A stretch of 55,574 bases of DNA from assembly GCA_049792815.1 (NCBI GenBank), contig JBARBG010000119.1, forward strand, positions 1 through 55,574. Direction: 5' to 3'. The position numbers were made by a program, and so were the translations under genes. Under the pieces are notes generated by a model, which worked only from the letters and a program-made list of their open reading frames with translations, was not told the origin of the DNA and made no database searches. This stretch comes from DAIDKA01 sp049792815 (GTDB taxonomy: Bacteria; Pseudomonadota; Gammaproteobacteria; Steroidobacterales; Steroidobacteraceae). Positions 9,196 through 17,786 of this stretch are shown one piece after another (within the stretch, counting starts at the first letter, position 1; each line of letters opens with the position of its first letter).

Positions 9196-11028
9196 TCACC
9201 ACTGCGCGAGTGAGATGGCGGGTTTGCCCGCCAGCCGCTGGATGATGTGCCGGCCAAGGTTATCGGCCAGGCTGCCCCGCGGGCCGCCGGCCATGTTCAC
9301 CAGCACCACGCCCGCGTAGCCCTGGGCGGGATTGAAAAAGGCGTAGGCGGTGTAACCTCCCGTGCCGCCGTTGTGCCAGTAGGTGCCGGTTTCTGTCTCG
9401 TGCAGCCAGGCATAGGCGATGCGCATGGCGGGCTGCACATCGGCCTGCAGTTCATGTGAACGCTTGAGGGCTGCTACCAGCGTCCGGCCCGCTGCGCCCT
9501 GCGCCTTGACATGTGACGGATCGAGGTGTGCTTCGAGGTAGTGCAGCATGTCGGCGGCCGTGGACCGCACTGCACCTGCGCCTGCCAGGGCATCCAGGTC
9601 CCAGGCGTGCGCCGCAGAGAGGTTACCCGAATGTCCGGGGATGAACCGGGTCTGTTCTGCAGGGGTGAGTCTGATCGCCGTGTCGGTAAGGTGCAGCGGC
9701 TTCAGCACCTCCCTCGCGAGGAGCTGCGGATAAGGCTCGCCTGCGGCCCTGCTGAGTGCATAGCCCAGTAGCCCAAGCCCCAGATTACTGTACAGGAAGG
9801 TTGCTTCCTCGGGCCGCGCGACACCTTGCTTGCTCATGAAGGCCTGCAGATGGGCCGCATCGTAGTCGGCATACGGGTTGGTCGGATCGGCAGGCTCGAA
9901 GTTGTTGGGCATCGCCGGCAGGCCGGAATGCTGGGTCACCAGATCCAGCAGCGTGATCTCGCGTCCTGCGGGCTTCGCCACCACTCCTGGTGGCAGCAGC
10001 TCGCGCACCGGTGTCGCGGGCGTCACTTTCCCCTGCTCGATCAGTTGCGCCAGCGTAAGACCGGTGAAGGTCTTGGTGATCGAGCCAATCTCGAAGAGTT
10101 GATCCGGTTGCGCGGCACCCAGTGCGAACACCTGATGGCCCGACTTTGTAATCACGCCCACCGCGATACCAATGCCCTTCCCGTCTGCCAGTACGCCCGC
10201 GGATAGCGTTTGCTTCAGGTCCTGACGCAGTACCGCCTCGAGCTGGGCGGCCTCGACAGGCGGCATAGCCGGATCGAAACTAACCGGCGTCGGCGGTGGT
10301 GGCTCGATCCGCTGGTCCTGCCGTGCGAGGTTCAACGCCACCTCCTTGGACTGGGTGCCGCTGGAATTGATTGCCTGAGTCCAGGCACCCGTGAGACTTG
10401 ATCCGTCCTCCGAAAGGCGACCCGTCCAGTGGCCGTCTACCGGAGGGACCTGGAACGAGAAGCCCAGGTTGTCGATTTTCGCGTTGGCGCAGGCAAGACC
10501 GAAAGTGTTCTGGTCGACGCTGTCAAAGGAGCAGACCAGCTCGCCCTTGCTGCCGCTGCGGATCACGACCTGGATACGCAAGGGCTGCGGGCCCTGAATC
10601 GTGCCGAGCCATATTCCATCCACTGCGGAGGGCTTGGCGGCCGCAACAAAAGTATCGCGCGCAAACACCAGCGGCAGCGGCGTACCTTGGGACCAGGTGC
10701 CGGTTAGGGTCGCGCCGTCGGCACTCACGGTGCCCGTCCAGGCGCCGTTCACGGCAGGAACGTGGAACGAGAATGCGCTGCCGTCCAAATGAAAGTCCGC
10801 ACAGGGGATTCCGCGGGCACCCTGGTTGGGGCTGTCCAGCGTGCCGGCCAAGGCGCCGTCGGCGGACTTCGTCAAGTGCAGTACCACCTTCAGCGGACCG
10901 AGTTGGCCGTTGAAGTCGCCCTGCGGCGCTGCCGCGCCCTGGGCGAAGACCTGCCCGCCAAACAGGTGGGAGGCCACAATCAATAGCGGCACACCCAGGG
11001 CACGAATCCGCGCAGTTCTCATCGTCAT
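9196..11028 (-). CDS. Exported serine hydrolase, beta-lactamase class C-like fold
   Basis: The start was chosen at 11028, where GGGGAG lies 6 bases before ATG; a second ATG two codons later is equally possible. This gives 610 residues with a signal peptide ending near HLFGGQVFAQG. Two tandem lipocalin-like repeats of ~90 residues follow, both ending in a G-x-W-T-G-x-x-S-x-D-G pattern. The catalytic domain begins near residue 270. It has SITK (Ser316, Lys319), YSNLGLGLLGY (Tyr-x-Asn) and HNGGTGGY in place of the KTG motif. The family includes beta-lactamases, DD-peptidases and esterases such as EstB. An esterase or peptide-processing role is as likely as antibiotic hydrolysis. Confidence 0.85.
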   Translation of the reverse strand: MTMRTARIRALGVPLLIVASHLFGGQVFAQGAAAPQGDFNGQLGPLKVVLHLTKSADGALAGTLDSPNQGARGIPCADFHLDGSAFSFHVPAVNGAWTGTVSADGATLTGTWSQGTPLPLVFARDTFVAAAKPSAVDGIWLGTIQGPQPLRIQVVIRSGSKGELVCSFDSVDQNTFGLACANAKIDNLGFSFQVPPVDGHWTGRLSEDGSSLTGAWTQAINSSGTQSKEVALNLARQDQRIEPPPPTPVSFDPAMPPVEAAQLEAVLRQDLKQTLSAGVLADGKGIGIAVGVITKSGHQVFALGAAQPDQLFEIGSITKTFTGLTLAQLIEQGKVTPATPVRELLPPGVVAKPAGREITLLDLVTQHSGLPAMPNNFEPADPTNPYADYDAAHLQAFMSKQGVARPEEATFLYSNLGLGLLGYALSRAAGEPYPQLLAREVLKPLHLTDTAIRLTPAEQTRFIPGHSGNLSAAHAWDLDALAGAGAVRSTAADMLHYLEAHLDPSHVKAQGAAGRTLVAALKRSHELQADVQPAMRIAYAWLHETETGTYWHNGGTGGYTAYAFFNPAQGYAGVVLVNMAGGPRGSLADNLGRHIIQRLAGKPAISLAQW

Positions 11029-11253
11029 GCTCCTCTCCCCTCTTCGCTTGTCCTGCATTGTCGAGATCAATGGGCGCGCACGCAACAGGCCTGAGCCAAT
11101 GTTGATTAGTCAATTGAGCGTCGCATTCACGCGGCTCGAGACAGATTTTCAGCAGTTTGTAACTTGGCCTTGCGTGCAGATTCGGCCGGTTGCATAACCC
11201 CCGTCGAGCTAAGGGAGTTCTCAGTCGTTCAGTGCCATCAAGAGGTCGGTCAA

Positions 11254-11682
11254 ATGAACAAGTGGATGTTGGCGATTGCCCTGTCCGCCGTCGTGGGGGT
11301 CTCCTACGGTGACAATCTATGCGCTGTCAATCCCTATACCAGGGCTGAGGCAGAAAAGGGAAAAATAGAGTTTGATTCCCATTGTGCCCTGTGCCATCAA
11401 TACAGCATGACGGGCAGGGAACCCGGCAATTACCAGAACGAGTCGCCGGACATCAATCTATTGTCGCCAAGTGATGTGAAATTCCTGGACAACGCCGGCG
11501 GTACTGTTCCGCCGCTTATCGGCGCGAAGTTCTTCAAGAAACAGCAAGCTCAGACGCTCGCGGAGTTCAGCTCCGAAGTGGGCGGCGCGGCCAACTCTTT
11601 CCCGACGAAGAATTTCCAGACGCCGAAAACGTACTTCCTGATTGCCGCCTACGTGCTCTACCGCAATTGCGGGAAAATGTAA
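11254..11682 (+). CDS. Small exported c-type cytochrome
   Basis: The 142-residue protein starts at ATG 11254, with AGAGG about 8 bases upstream. A longer frame reaches 11164 but lacks a signal peptide at its start. The signal peptide is MNKWMLAIALSAVVGVSYG. The haem motif is CALCH within SHCALCHQYSM, and a conserved Met later could be the axial ligand. Single-haem periplasmic cytochromes of this kind accept electrons from periplasmic oxidoreductases. The next gene, 17 bases downstream on the same strand, encodes a Tat-type aldo/keto reductase, so the two may work together. Confidence 0.8.
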   Translation: MNKWMLAIALSAVVGVSYGDNLCAVNPYTRAEAEKGKIEFDSHCALCHQYSMTGREPGNYQNESPDINLLSPSDVKFLDNAGGTVPPLIGAKFFKKQQAQTLAEFSSEVGGAANSFPTKNFQTPKTYFLIAAYVLYRNCGKM

Positions 11683-11699
11683 TCAGCGGGCATAGCGGC

Positions 11700-12644
11700 A
11701 TGGCAACAACACCAACCTTTCATCGATCGCGGCGCGAGGTGCTGTGCGGCGCGCTGGCAGTGAGTGCCGGCGCCATGCTGTCGAGGACCGTCCTGGGCGC
11801 ATCCAGCCCCGCCCTGCCCCTGATTACCAAAGCCATTCCCTCCAGCGGCGAGAAACTGCCAGCCATCGGCCTGGGAACCGACAAATTTGCGCTGGATGAG
11901 CGTCAGCCGATACTGAGCGAGATCCAGCGCATGGAGCAGCTGGGCGGCACGGTGATCGACACGGCGGCTGCCTACGGTGACAGCGAGACGCTCATTGGTG
12001 AGGCTTTGGCCGGCATCCGCGCGCGAATGTTCATCGCCACCAAGCTGACCATCAGAGGCAGCTTATGGCGTGGTGGAGTCGGCGGTGCGGCAAGCTTCGA
12101 GCGCTCCCTCATGCGCCTGCGCACGCCTAAGGTCGATCTCTTGCAGGTCCATAACCTCAGTGGAGTGGACGGGCTGCTGCCGCTGATGCAGCAATGGAAG
12201 CGGGATGGGAAGATCCGCTACATCGGCATCACCACCTCACGGGTGTCGCAGCACGAGGAGATGATCGGATATCTGCGCAAGTATCCGCTGGACTTCGTGC
12301 AGGTCGATTACTCCTTGGACAACCGTGACGCCGCCAGGACCCTGCTGCCCCTGGCGCGGGAGCGTCAGGTGGCCGTGCTGAGCAATGTGCCCTTCGGCTT
12401 CGGTTCGGTACTGCGTCAGGCGCAGTCGCGGAAATTGCCGCCGTGGGCCGCGGATATCGATGTCACTACGTGGGGCCAGTTCCTGCTCAAGTACGTGATC
12501 TCCCACCCCGCCGTCACCTGCGCCATACCCGGATCGACGCAGGTCGCACACCTGGTGGACAACCAGGGCGCGGCGCGGGGTCGCCTGCCCGGTGAGGCCA
12601 TGCGGCGTCGCATGGAGCAGTACTGGGATTCGGCGGCCGGTTAA
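11700..12644 (+). CDS. Aldo/keto reductase with twin-arginine signal
   Basis: From ATG 11700 the protein has 314 residues. It opens with a Tat-type leader (SRREVLCGALAVSAGAMLSR), then an aldo/keto reductase barrel. The catalytic tetrad is visible: Asp and Tyr in IDTAAAYGDSE, Lys in IATKLTIRG, His in LLQVHNL. The late segment AIPGSTQVAHLVDNQGAA is the usual NADPH-phosphate-binding end of the family. It follows the cytochrome c gene by 17 bases, so it is probably co-transcribed. Tat export implies that a folded, cofactor-loaded enzyme is moved to the periplasm. It converges on the S10 peptidase, and both stop codons lie in one TTAA at 12641-12644. Confidence 0.85.
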   Translation: MATTPTFHRSRREVLCGALAVSAGAMLSRTVLGASSPALPLITKAIPSSGEKLPAIGLGTDKFALDERQPILSEIQRMEQLGGTVIDTAAAYGDSETLIGEALAGIRARMFIATKLTIRGSLWRGGVGGAASFERSLMRLRTPKVDLLQVHNLSGVDGLLPLMQQWKRDGKIRYIGITTSRVSQHEEMIGYLRKYPLDFVQVDYSLDNRDAARTLLPLARERQVAVLSNVPFGFGSVLRQAQSRKLPPWAADIDVTTWGQFLLKYVISHPAVTCAIPGSTQVAHLVDNQGAARGRLPGEAMRRRMEQYWDSAAG

Positions 12645-14137
12645 GCACCCGCTGCCAGCCACGCCATCAGGTCGCGCTTGAGTTTTTTCATGTCGGCCTC
12701 GCGCGTATACATCATGTGACCCGCGTCGTAGTAGTGGTGCGTGACCCGTGCACGCACCTCAGCCGGGACATCCAGCTGCGCCAACGACCAGTTGGAGGCG
12801 CTGTAAGGAGTGCCCAGATCGTAGAAGCCGCTGGCCACCAGGACACGCAGGTGCGGGTTACGTCGTAACGCACGTGCCAGATCAGGACTGGTCGAGGTGT
12901 AGCTGTTGCCCTTCTTGTCGGCGCGGTTCCAGTCCCAAAGCTTGTTCACCTCCATCGACAGCACGTCATAGCGTGCCTGCATGTCGAGACCGAGGTTCTC
13001 ACTCATATAAGCGTGCGCTGCCATGGTATACGGCGGAACCAGCGCTTCGATCCCGGGATCAAACTCCCAGGCATAGGAACGACTCGCGGCCATGGGGCCC
13101 GTCACCCGGGCCTCGAGTCGGCCCACGATCCGGCCGCGCTCACGCAGTAATTGCACAAAATAGGTTTCGTCATCGATGCGGAGGTTTTTCTGCTCCACCA
13201 GCGTGGGTGGCAGGCCGGTCAGCTCTGCGAGGCGCTTGACCGCACGCTGGTGTGCCGTCGCGGACAGGGCCGATCCTCGGTGCAGGGTCGCCAGATACTC
13301 CTCGGCAACGTACTCCTCGGCGGCGGCCCGTGCGTCGGCTGGGGACTGGGCCAGGCGCCCCTTGAGCCGGCCGTGAAACTGGGCGACACCGGCAAAGGCC
13401 GGCAAAAACAGCGCGAACGGCAGATCATTGCGCGGCGCAAAGACCAGACTCTGCAGGTCCATCGCGCACGATACGAGCACCAGCCCCGAGAGGGCCACGC
13501 CAAGCTCCTGCAGCTTGTCCGCCAGCGCCGCGGCGCGCGTCGTACCGTAGCTTTCCCCCACGAGGTAGACCGGCGAGCTCCAACGTCGATGTCGTCCGAG
13601 CCAGGCACGCATGCATTCAGCCAGGGCATTCACGTCACCATCGACCGACAGCATCTTCTTGCGCGGTTCTTCTCCCGCTGTCACGGAATAGCCGGTGTGT
13701 GGCGGATCGACGAAAACCAGATCGAACTGGTCGAACCAAGATTCGTGGTTGTCGGTCACGGCGTACGGCGGCGGCGGCATGGTGCCATCTTCACGGATCA
13801 CCACGCGCTTGGGTCCGAGTGCACCCAGATGCAGCCATATCGATGAGGATCCCGGCCCCCCATTGAAGGCAAAGCACACCGGACGCGCCGCCGCCGGGGC
13901 ATTGTCCAGAAAGTACGAGGTCGTGAATATCGCAGCCTCGACCTCACCGCCCTTCTCGTCGAGGGCGGCTGAGACTATCGGAATGAACTCTGCAACGGCG
14001 TTGTACTTCAGCGTCTGACCGCCCAGCAGAATCGACGCGGAGCTCTTGCACGGACCCTGAGCAATCAGCTTTTCGACTTTCTCACGCAAACGCTTCTTGG
14101 CATCGTCGGCAACGGGGGCCTGCGTCGGTTCGGGCAT
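12641..14137 (-). CDS. Serine carboxypeptidase-like protein, family S10
   Basis: The 498-residue protein carries the S10 signature FNGGPGSSSIWLHLGALGP for the oxyanion and substrate site. The nucleophile motif is YLVGESYGTTRAAALA, the acidic residue lies in VASGFYDLGTPY and the His in DAGHMMYTREAD. S10 enzymes cut C-terminal residues from peptides; bacterial members are common in Xanthomonas relatives. The N-terminus (MPEPTQAPVADDAKKRLREK) has no signal peptide, so a cytoplasmic location is likely unless the start is wrong. It is divergent from the thioesterase gene across a 73-base gap. Confidence 0.85.
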   Translation of the reverse strand: MPEPTQAPVADDAKKRLREKVEKLIAQGPCKSSASILLGGQTLKYNAVAEFIPIVSAALDEKGGEVEAAIFTTSYFLDNAPAAARPVCFAFNGGPGSSSIWLHLGALGPKRVVIREDGTMPPPPYAVTDNHESWFDQFDLVFVDPPHTGYSVTAGEEPRKKMLSVDGDVNALAECMRAWLGRHRRWSSPVYLVGESYGTTRAAALADKLQELGVALSGLVLVSCAMDLQSLVFAPRNDLPFALFLPAFAGVAQFHGRLKGRLAQSPADARAAAEEYVAEEYLATLHRGSALSATAHQRAVKRLAELTGLPPTLVEQKNLRIDDETYFVQLLRERGRIVGRLEARVTGPMAASRSYAWEFDPGIEALVPPYTMAAHAYMSENLGLDMQARYDVLSMEVNKLWDWNRADKKGNSYTSTSPDLARALRRNPHLRVLVASGFYDLGTPYSASNWSLAQLDVPAEVRARVTHHYYDAGHMMYTREADMKKLKRDLMAWLAAGA

Positions 14138-14198
14138 TGGGATACCTGTCCTGTCAGATGCTGAGGGATGATATTGGGCCTTCTCGCGGCGCCTGGGG

Positions 14199-14204
14199 TA
14201 AACT
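14199..14204 (+). promoter_or_regulatory. -10-like box just upstream of the thioesterase start (leaderless candidate)
   Basis: TAAACT (4 of 6 matches to TATAAT) ends 6 bases before the ATG at 14211, and no purine-rich ribosome site is present. If the box is used, transcription would begin at or next to the start codon. The site lies within an imperfect inverted repeat, GGGTAAACTTAACCC. No clear -35 is seen. Confidence 0.3.
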
Positions 14205-14210
14205 TAACCC

Positions 14211-14636
14211 ATGAGCATCTGGATCACAAAACACACCGTGGAAGAAATTCAGGAGCGCTCCCGCAATACGCTTTCTGAACATCTGGGTATTCGCTATATC
14301 GAAATCGGTCCGGATTACCTGCGGGCGACCATGCCGGTCAACAGTCATACGCACCAGCCGGCCGGCGTTCTGCACGGCGGCGCCTCGGTTGCTCTGGCCG
14401 AGTCCCTGGGCAGCGTCGGCGCCAATATGTGCATTGATCGGACCACCCACATCTGCGTCGGGCAGGAAATCAACGCCAATCACCTGCGTCCCGTCTCATC
14501 CGGCCTGGTGACCGCCACCGCGCGCCCCTATCACCTGGGCAGCCGCAGCCAGGTGTGGCACATCGAGATACGCCAGGAACAGGACAAGCTGGTGTGCATC
14601 TCGCGCCTCACGACGGCCGTCGTTCCCCGCACCTGA
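14211..14636 (+). CDS. Hotdog-fold thioesterase, PaaI/YdiI family
   Basis: The 141-residue protein has the normal length for the family. The hallmark segment is HQPAGVLHGGASVALAESLG, where the Gly-Gly turn and the acidic Glu form the active site in PaaI and menaquinone-pathway DHNA-CoA thioesterases. The N-terminal HLGIRYIEIGPDYLRATMPV and the C-terminal HIEIRQEQDKLVCISRLTTA are also typical. It likely hydrolyses an aryl- or acyl-CoA. No menaquinone or phenylacetate genes are in the window, so the substrate is undecided. The absence of a ribosome site at the ATG is noted separately. Confidence 0.9.
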   Translation: MSIWITKHTVEEIQERSRNTLSEHLGIRYIEIGPDYLRATMPVNSHTHQPAGVLHGGASVALAESLGSVGANMCIDRTTHICVGQEINANHLRPVSSGLVTATARPYHLGSRSQVWHIEIRQEQDKLVCISRLTTAVVPRT

Positions 14637-14658
14637 TTCTTGGAGAAGGAGTACGTTC

Positions 14659-15396
14659 ATGACCCGCACGCCACCCTGGTCACTCCTCATCCGACGTGCT
14701 GGCCTGGCGCTGGCCGCCAGCCTTTTCATGCTGTCGGGGTCGCTCGCCGCTGCCGCGAGCAGCGCTCCGGTGCGCGTCGGCATCATCGGTACGGGCAAGA
14801 TCGGCGCGGCCCTGGCCGAGTTGTGGGTGCGTTCGGGTCACGAGGTCATGATTTCCTCGCGCCACCCGGAAGAGCTTGCGGCGCTCGCGGCCAGGTTGGG
14901 ACCCAAAGCCCGTGTGGGCACTCCCGCTGAGGCCGCTGCCTTCGGCGAAGTCATCATGCTGGCGGTGCCCTACAAAGCCACTCCTCAGGTGGGTCACGAC
15001 TACGCCAAGCAAATGGCCGGCAAGGTCGTACTGGATGCAGGCAACCCCTATCCCGACCGGGACGGCGCGATGGCCGATGCTGCACGCATCAAGGGCGCGG
15101 GCCCCTCTTCGCGGGACTTTCTCCCTGGCGTGCGCCTGGTGCGCGCCTTCAATGCCATCATCGCCGGTAACCTTCTCACCCACTCACAGCGACCCGGCGA
15201 ACTGTATGCCATACCGCTCGCCGGCGACGATCCGGCAGCGCTAAAGCAGGCGGAGACGCTGGTCCGCGACGCCGGCTTCGACCCCGTCATCGTCGGTGAT
15301 CTCTCCACGGCACACCTGTTTGATGTCGGTTCAGCCGTCTATGTCAAGCTGATGACCGGCAAGGAGCTGCGCGCCGCTCTGGGACTGCCCCATTAG
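14659..15396 (+). CDS. Exported NADP-binding protein, F420-dependent NADP reductase-like
   Basis: The 245-residue protein starts at ATG with AGGAG 7 bases upstream. The first ~36 residues are a signal-like leader (IRRAGLALAASLFMLSGSLA, then AAAASSAP). A Rossmann fold follows with VGIIGTGKIGAALAELW and a basic NADP-phosphate site ISSRHPEEL. The body (IMLAVPYKATPQV, VVLDAGNPYPDRDG, RLVRAFNAI) matches the NADPH-dependent F420 reductase family, whose members reduce F420 or flavin cofactors in the cytoplasm. The leader is at odds with a cytoplasmic cofactor; either the protein is exported with its nucleotide or it is membrane-tethered. It lies 22 bases after the thioesterase and is probably in one transcript. 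Confidence 0.8.
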   Translation: MTRTPPWSLLIRRAGLALAASLFMLSGSLAAAASSAPVRVGIIGTGKIGAALAELWVRSGHEVMISSRHPEELAALAARLGPKARVGTPAEAAAFGEVIMLAVPYKATPQVGHDYAKQMAGKVVLDAGNPYPDRDGAMADAARIKGAGPSSRDFLPGVRLVRAFNAIIAGNLLTHSQRPGELYAIPLAGDDPAALKQAETLVRDAGFDPVIVGDLSTAHLFDVGSAVYVKLMTGKELRAALGLPH

Positions 15397-15544
15397 GGGT
15401 TCTGGGGCGGGTTTCCCGTTGCAGGGCGCGGTCATAGGTGCCCTCGTGCTCCGATCTGGACCTTGGCAGGGAGCTCTACCGTAGGCAGATTCCGACGGCC
15501 ACTTCCGGCATCGCTCAGTGGCGTTGGGGGCCCGTTGCGCCAAT

Positions 15545-17527
15545 ATGCTCCCGATGGCCACCACTTCCGCAGAAATGCAGATTTCGCCGCCGGCAACGGC
15601 GCGGCGGCGCGCCGCGGATCCCGTTGACACCGACACCGATACGACCCAGCCGACGCAAAGTGGCAATGCTTGGACTTACGAGCAGTGGCTGGAGGCCCTG
15701 GCCGCTGGCGAATGTGATTGTGAAACCCTCATTCGCGGCGTCGGTGATTCGATTGACGAAAATCCCGATGCCTGTTGGCAACTGCTGGCCCTGGCGGATC
15801 AGTACTACCGTCGGCAGCGGATCCGAGAGGCCGACTTCCGTCATCTGAACCTCCTCGGCCAGGCACTGCTGATCGAAACGATGCCGGGTGCGGGCGGGCC
15901 CGCGGTGAAGGCTCCGCACGAGGCGGTTGCGCAGCCCACGGTGGCTGCCTCGGGAGCGCCGCCGGCGACGCGAGCCACCGTCGCAGTGAACGATATTTTA
16001 TGCAACCGCTACCGTATCGAAGGAATTCTCGGTCGCGGCGGCATGGGTATCGTCTACGCCGCCAGCGATCTTCAGCGGCCGGACTACATCCCTTCAGATC
16101 AGCGCATCGCACTCAAAGTCCTGCATGGCGAAATCGTGCGGCGCCCGGGATTGCTGACAGAAATTCGCGGCGAATTTGAGTGCCTGCAGTCACTGTCGCA
16201 CCCGAATATCATTCGCGTCCATGAATTTAACCAGGACGGCGATGTTTCATTCTTCACGATGGAGCAGCTCACCGGCGCGCCCTTGGGCCGGGTGCTCGCC
16301 GAGCAGCAGTCCGAAACACTGTATCGGCCCTACGCGCTGGCCATCATTCAGCAGGCGGGCGCAGCGGTCGCCTACGCTCACTCCCGTGGCGTCGTGCATG
16401 GGGACCTCAATCCCGCCAATATCTACATTACCGAGTGGGGCGAATTACGGGTTCTGGATTTTGGCGCGGCCAACAGCACCCATCGCAATCAGTCGCTGCA
16501 GGGTGTGAGCGAAACGGCGTTTCGATGCGCGGTCGCCACTCCCTCGTATGCCAGTTGTGCGCAGCTGGAGGGCAAGGTTCCCGCGACCGAGGACGACGTT
16601 TACGCCATGGCCTGTATCGCCTACGTGCTGTTGACGGGCGAGCATCCCTTCCAGGGCCGCAATTCCCTGGCGGCGCACCATGCACGCCAGGCGCCGCGAC
16701 GCCCTGATGGCATCAGCGCCGGTCAGTGGCGTGCGCTCAAGACCGGACTCAGCTTTGATCCCAAGTATCGTCCCGCCGACATGAAGGCGTGGCTTGATCG
16801 GTTTGGTCGGCCGCCCGTTCCCCTGCTACTGCCGTCACTGGTCACTATCATGAGTGAGCGACGACCGCGGCCGAAACGTGCGGGCCCGACGGTGGTCACG
16901 GCCCTTATCGCACTGGCCGCCGGCATGTGCTGGTGGGCACAGAGTCAGTACGGCTGGCTGAAGCACAGCGGCGCCAGCACCGCCATCAGAACCGCTGAAG
17001 CGGCAGTGCAATCAGCCATGGGCAACGCGCCAAGCGCCGCGCGCCCACCGCCCGCAGTGCAGGTTCAGTCGTTGCCGGCTCGTGAGCCGCCCGTCCGCGA
17101 GCCACCCGCCGCCGAATCAGCCGCGCCAACATCGCCGCCGGGCGCCGTACAGGCTATCGCGCCCGCTGTCACCGCCTATCGCGAGCGTGCACGCATCGAG
17201 CTGGCGACCAATACGTTCGAAGTGCCCCAGATGCAGCCCGTTGCCAGGGTGCCGGTCAGTCGTCGCGATAACTATCAACAGGCGGTTAGCTTCACCTGGT
17301 CGACCGAATCCGGAACAGCGAAACCAGGCCAGGATTTCATGCCTGTGTATTCGCGAACCGAATACATCGCAGCGGGCGCTCCGCAGACTCGTCTTCTGGT
17401 GCCAATTGTGCAGAACCCGCGGCGCCATCTGTCACGGACTTTCTATGTCATCGTGGATAGGCCAGGCGCGGGTGCCACCCTGGGCATGCGCACCATCACC
17501 CAGGTCACCATTCCGGCGTCTGACTGA
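15545..17527 (+). CDS. Membrane Ser/Thr protein kinase with divergent active site and Calx-beta-like tail
   Basis: From ATG 15545 (alternatives: GTG 15518, ATG 15554) the protein has 660 residues. A ~120-residue N-terminal domain precedes the kinase. Kinase motifs are the glycine loop LGRGGMGIVY, Lys191 in ALKVL, a catalytic loop HGDLNPAN (285-292) and DFG at 305-307. In most kinases the loop reads HRDLKPxN; here Arg is Gly and Lys is Asn. The APE segment reads YASCAQLEG, lacking the usual Pro-Glu. One membrane span is at about 449-465, then a Pro/Ala-rich linker. A C-terminal Calx-beta-like domain has TWSTESGTAKPGQDFMP. The tail is predicted to be periplasmic, so the protein may sense an external signal. 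Residual activity is uncertain. Confidence 0.8.
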   Translation: MLPMATTSAEMQISPPATARRRAADPVDTDTDTTQPTQSGNAWTYEQWLEALAAGECDCETLIRGVGDSIDENPDACWQLLALADQYYRRQRIREADFRHLNLLGQALLIETMPGAGGPAVKAPHEAVAQPTVAASGAPPATRATVAVNDILCNRYRIEGILGRGGMGIVYAASDLQRPDYIPSDQRIALKVLHGEIVRRPGLLTEIRGEFECLQSLSHPNIIRVHEFNQDGDVSFFTMEQLTGAPLGRVLAEQQSETLYRPYALAIIQQAGAAVAYAHSRGVVHGDLNPANIYITEWGELRVLDFGAANSTHRNQSLQGVSETAFRCAVATPSYASCAQLEGKVPATEDDVYAMACIAYVLLTGEHPFQGRNSLAAHHARQAPRRPDGISAGQWRALKTGLSFDPKYRPADMKAWLDRFGRPPVPLLLPSLVTIMSERRPRPKRAGPTVVTALIALAAGMCWWAQSQYGWLKHSGASTAIRTAEAAVQSAMGNAPSAARPPPAVQVQSLPAREPPVREPPAAESAAPTSPPGAVQAIAPAVTAYRERARIELATNTFEVPQMQPVARVPVSRRDNYQQAVSFTWSTESGTAKPGQDFMPVYSRTEYIAAGAPQTRLLVPIVQNPRRHLSRTFYVIVDRPGAGATLGMRTITQVTIPASD

Positions 17528-17786
17528 TTAGCGCGCGGGCCGCGTCGACCACGCTGGCCGTTGAGTAGCCAGGCCACGAACAACACCGAGCCGGGCCAAC
17601 GCGCCGCACAGAGTGCCGGCTCCAGTTGCGAACATTTCGATGTTTATCTACTAAGTGACTGTTTATATTAAATAAAATAGTGTCAGTAATGGACTCGCTC
17701 TGTCCCGCCAAGTGATTGCTATTCTTGGGGGCGTACGGGCGCGGTGGCAGGCCGATCGGGGGTAAGCCTGAGTCTGCTCCTTGATT
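17528..17786. other. Intergenic stretch with AT-rich island between convergent genes
   Basis: This 259-base gap holds no supported gene. Bases ~17638-17690 are strikingly AT-rich (TTTATATTAAATAAAATAG), unlike the GC-rich surroundings. A TGCTATTCT extended -10-like element is at 17717-17725. Only very short open frames start on either side of the island, so it could be a relic of a divergent promoter whose genes are gone. No terminator hairpin with a T-run was seen. Confidence 0.4.

Noticed and set aside
17505..17711. A 68-codon minus-strand frame across the AT-rich island
   Set aside because: It overlaps the kinase end, has mixed base composition and no recognisable feature.
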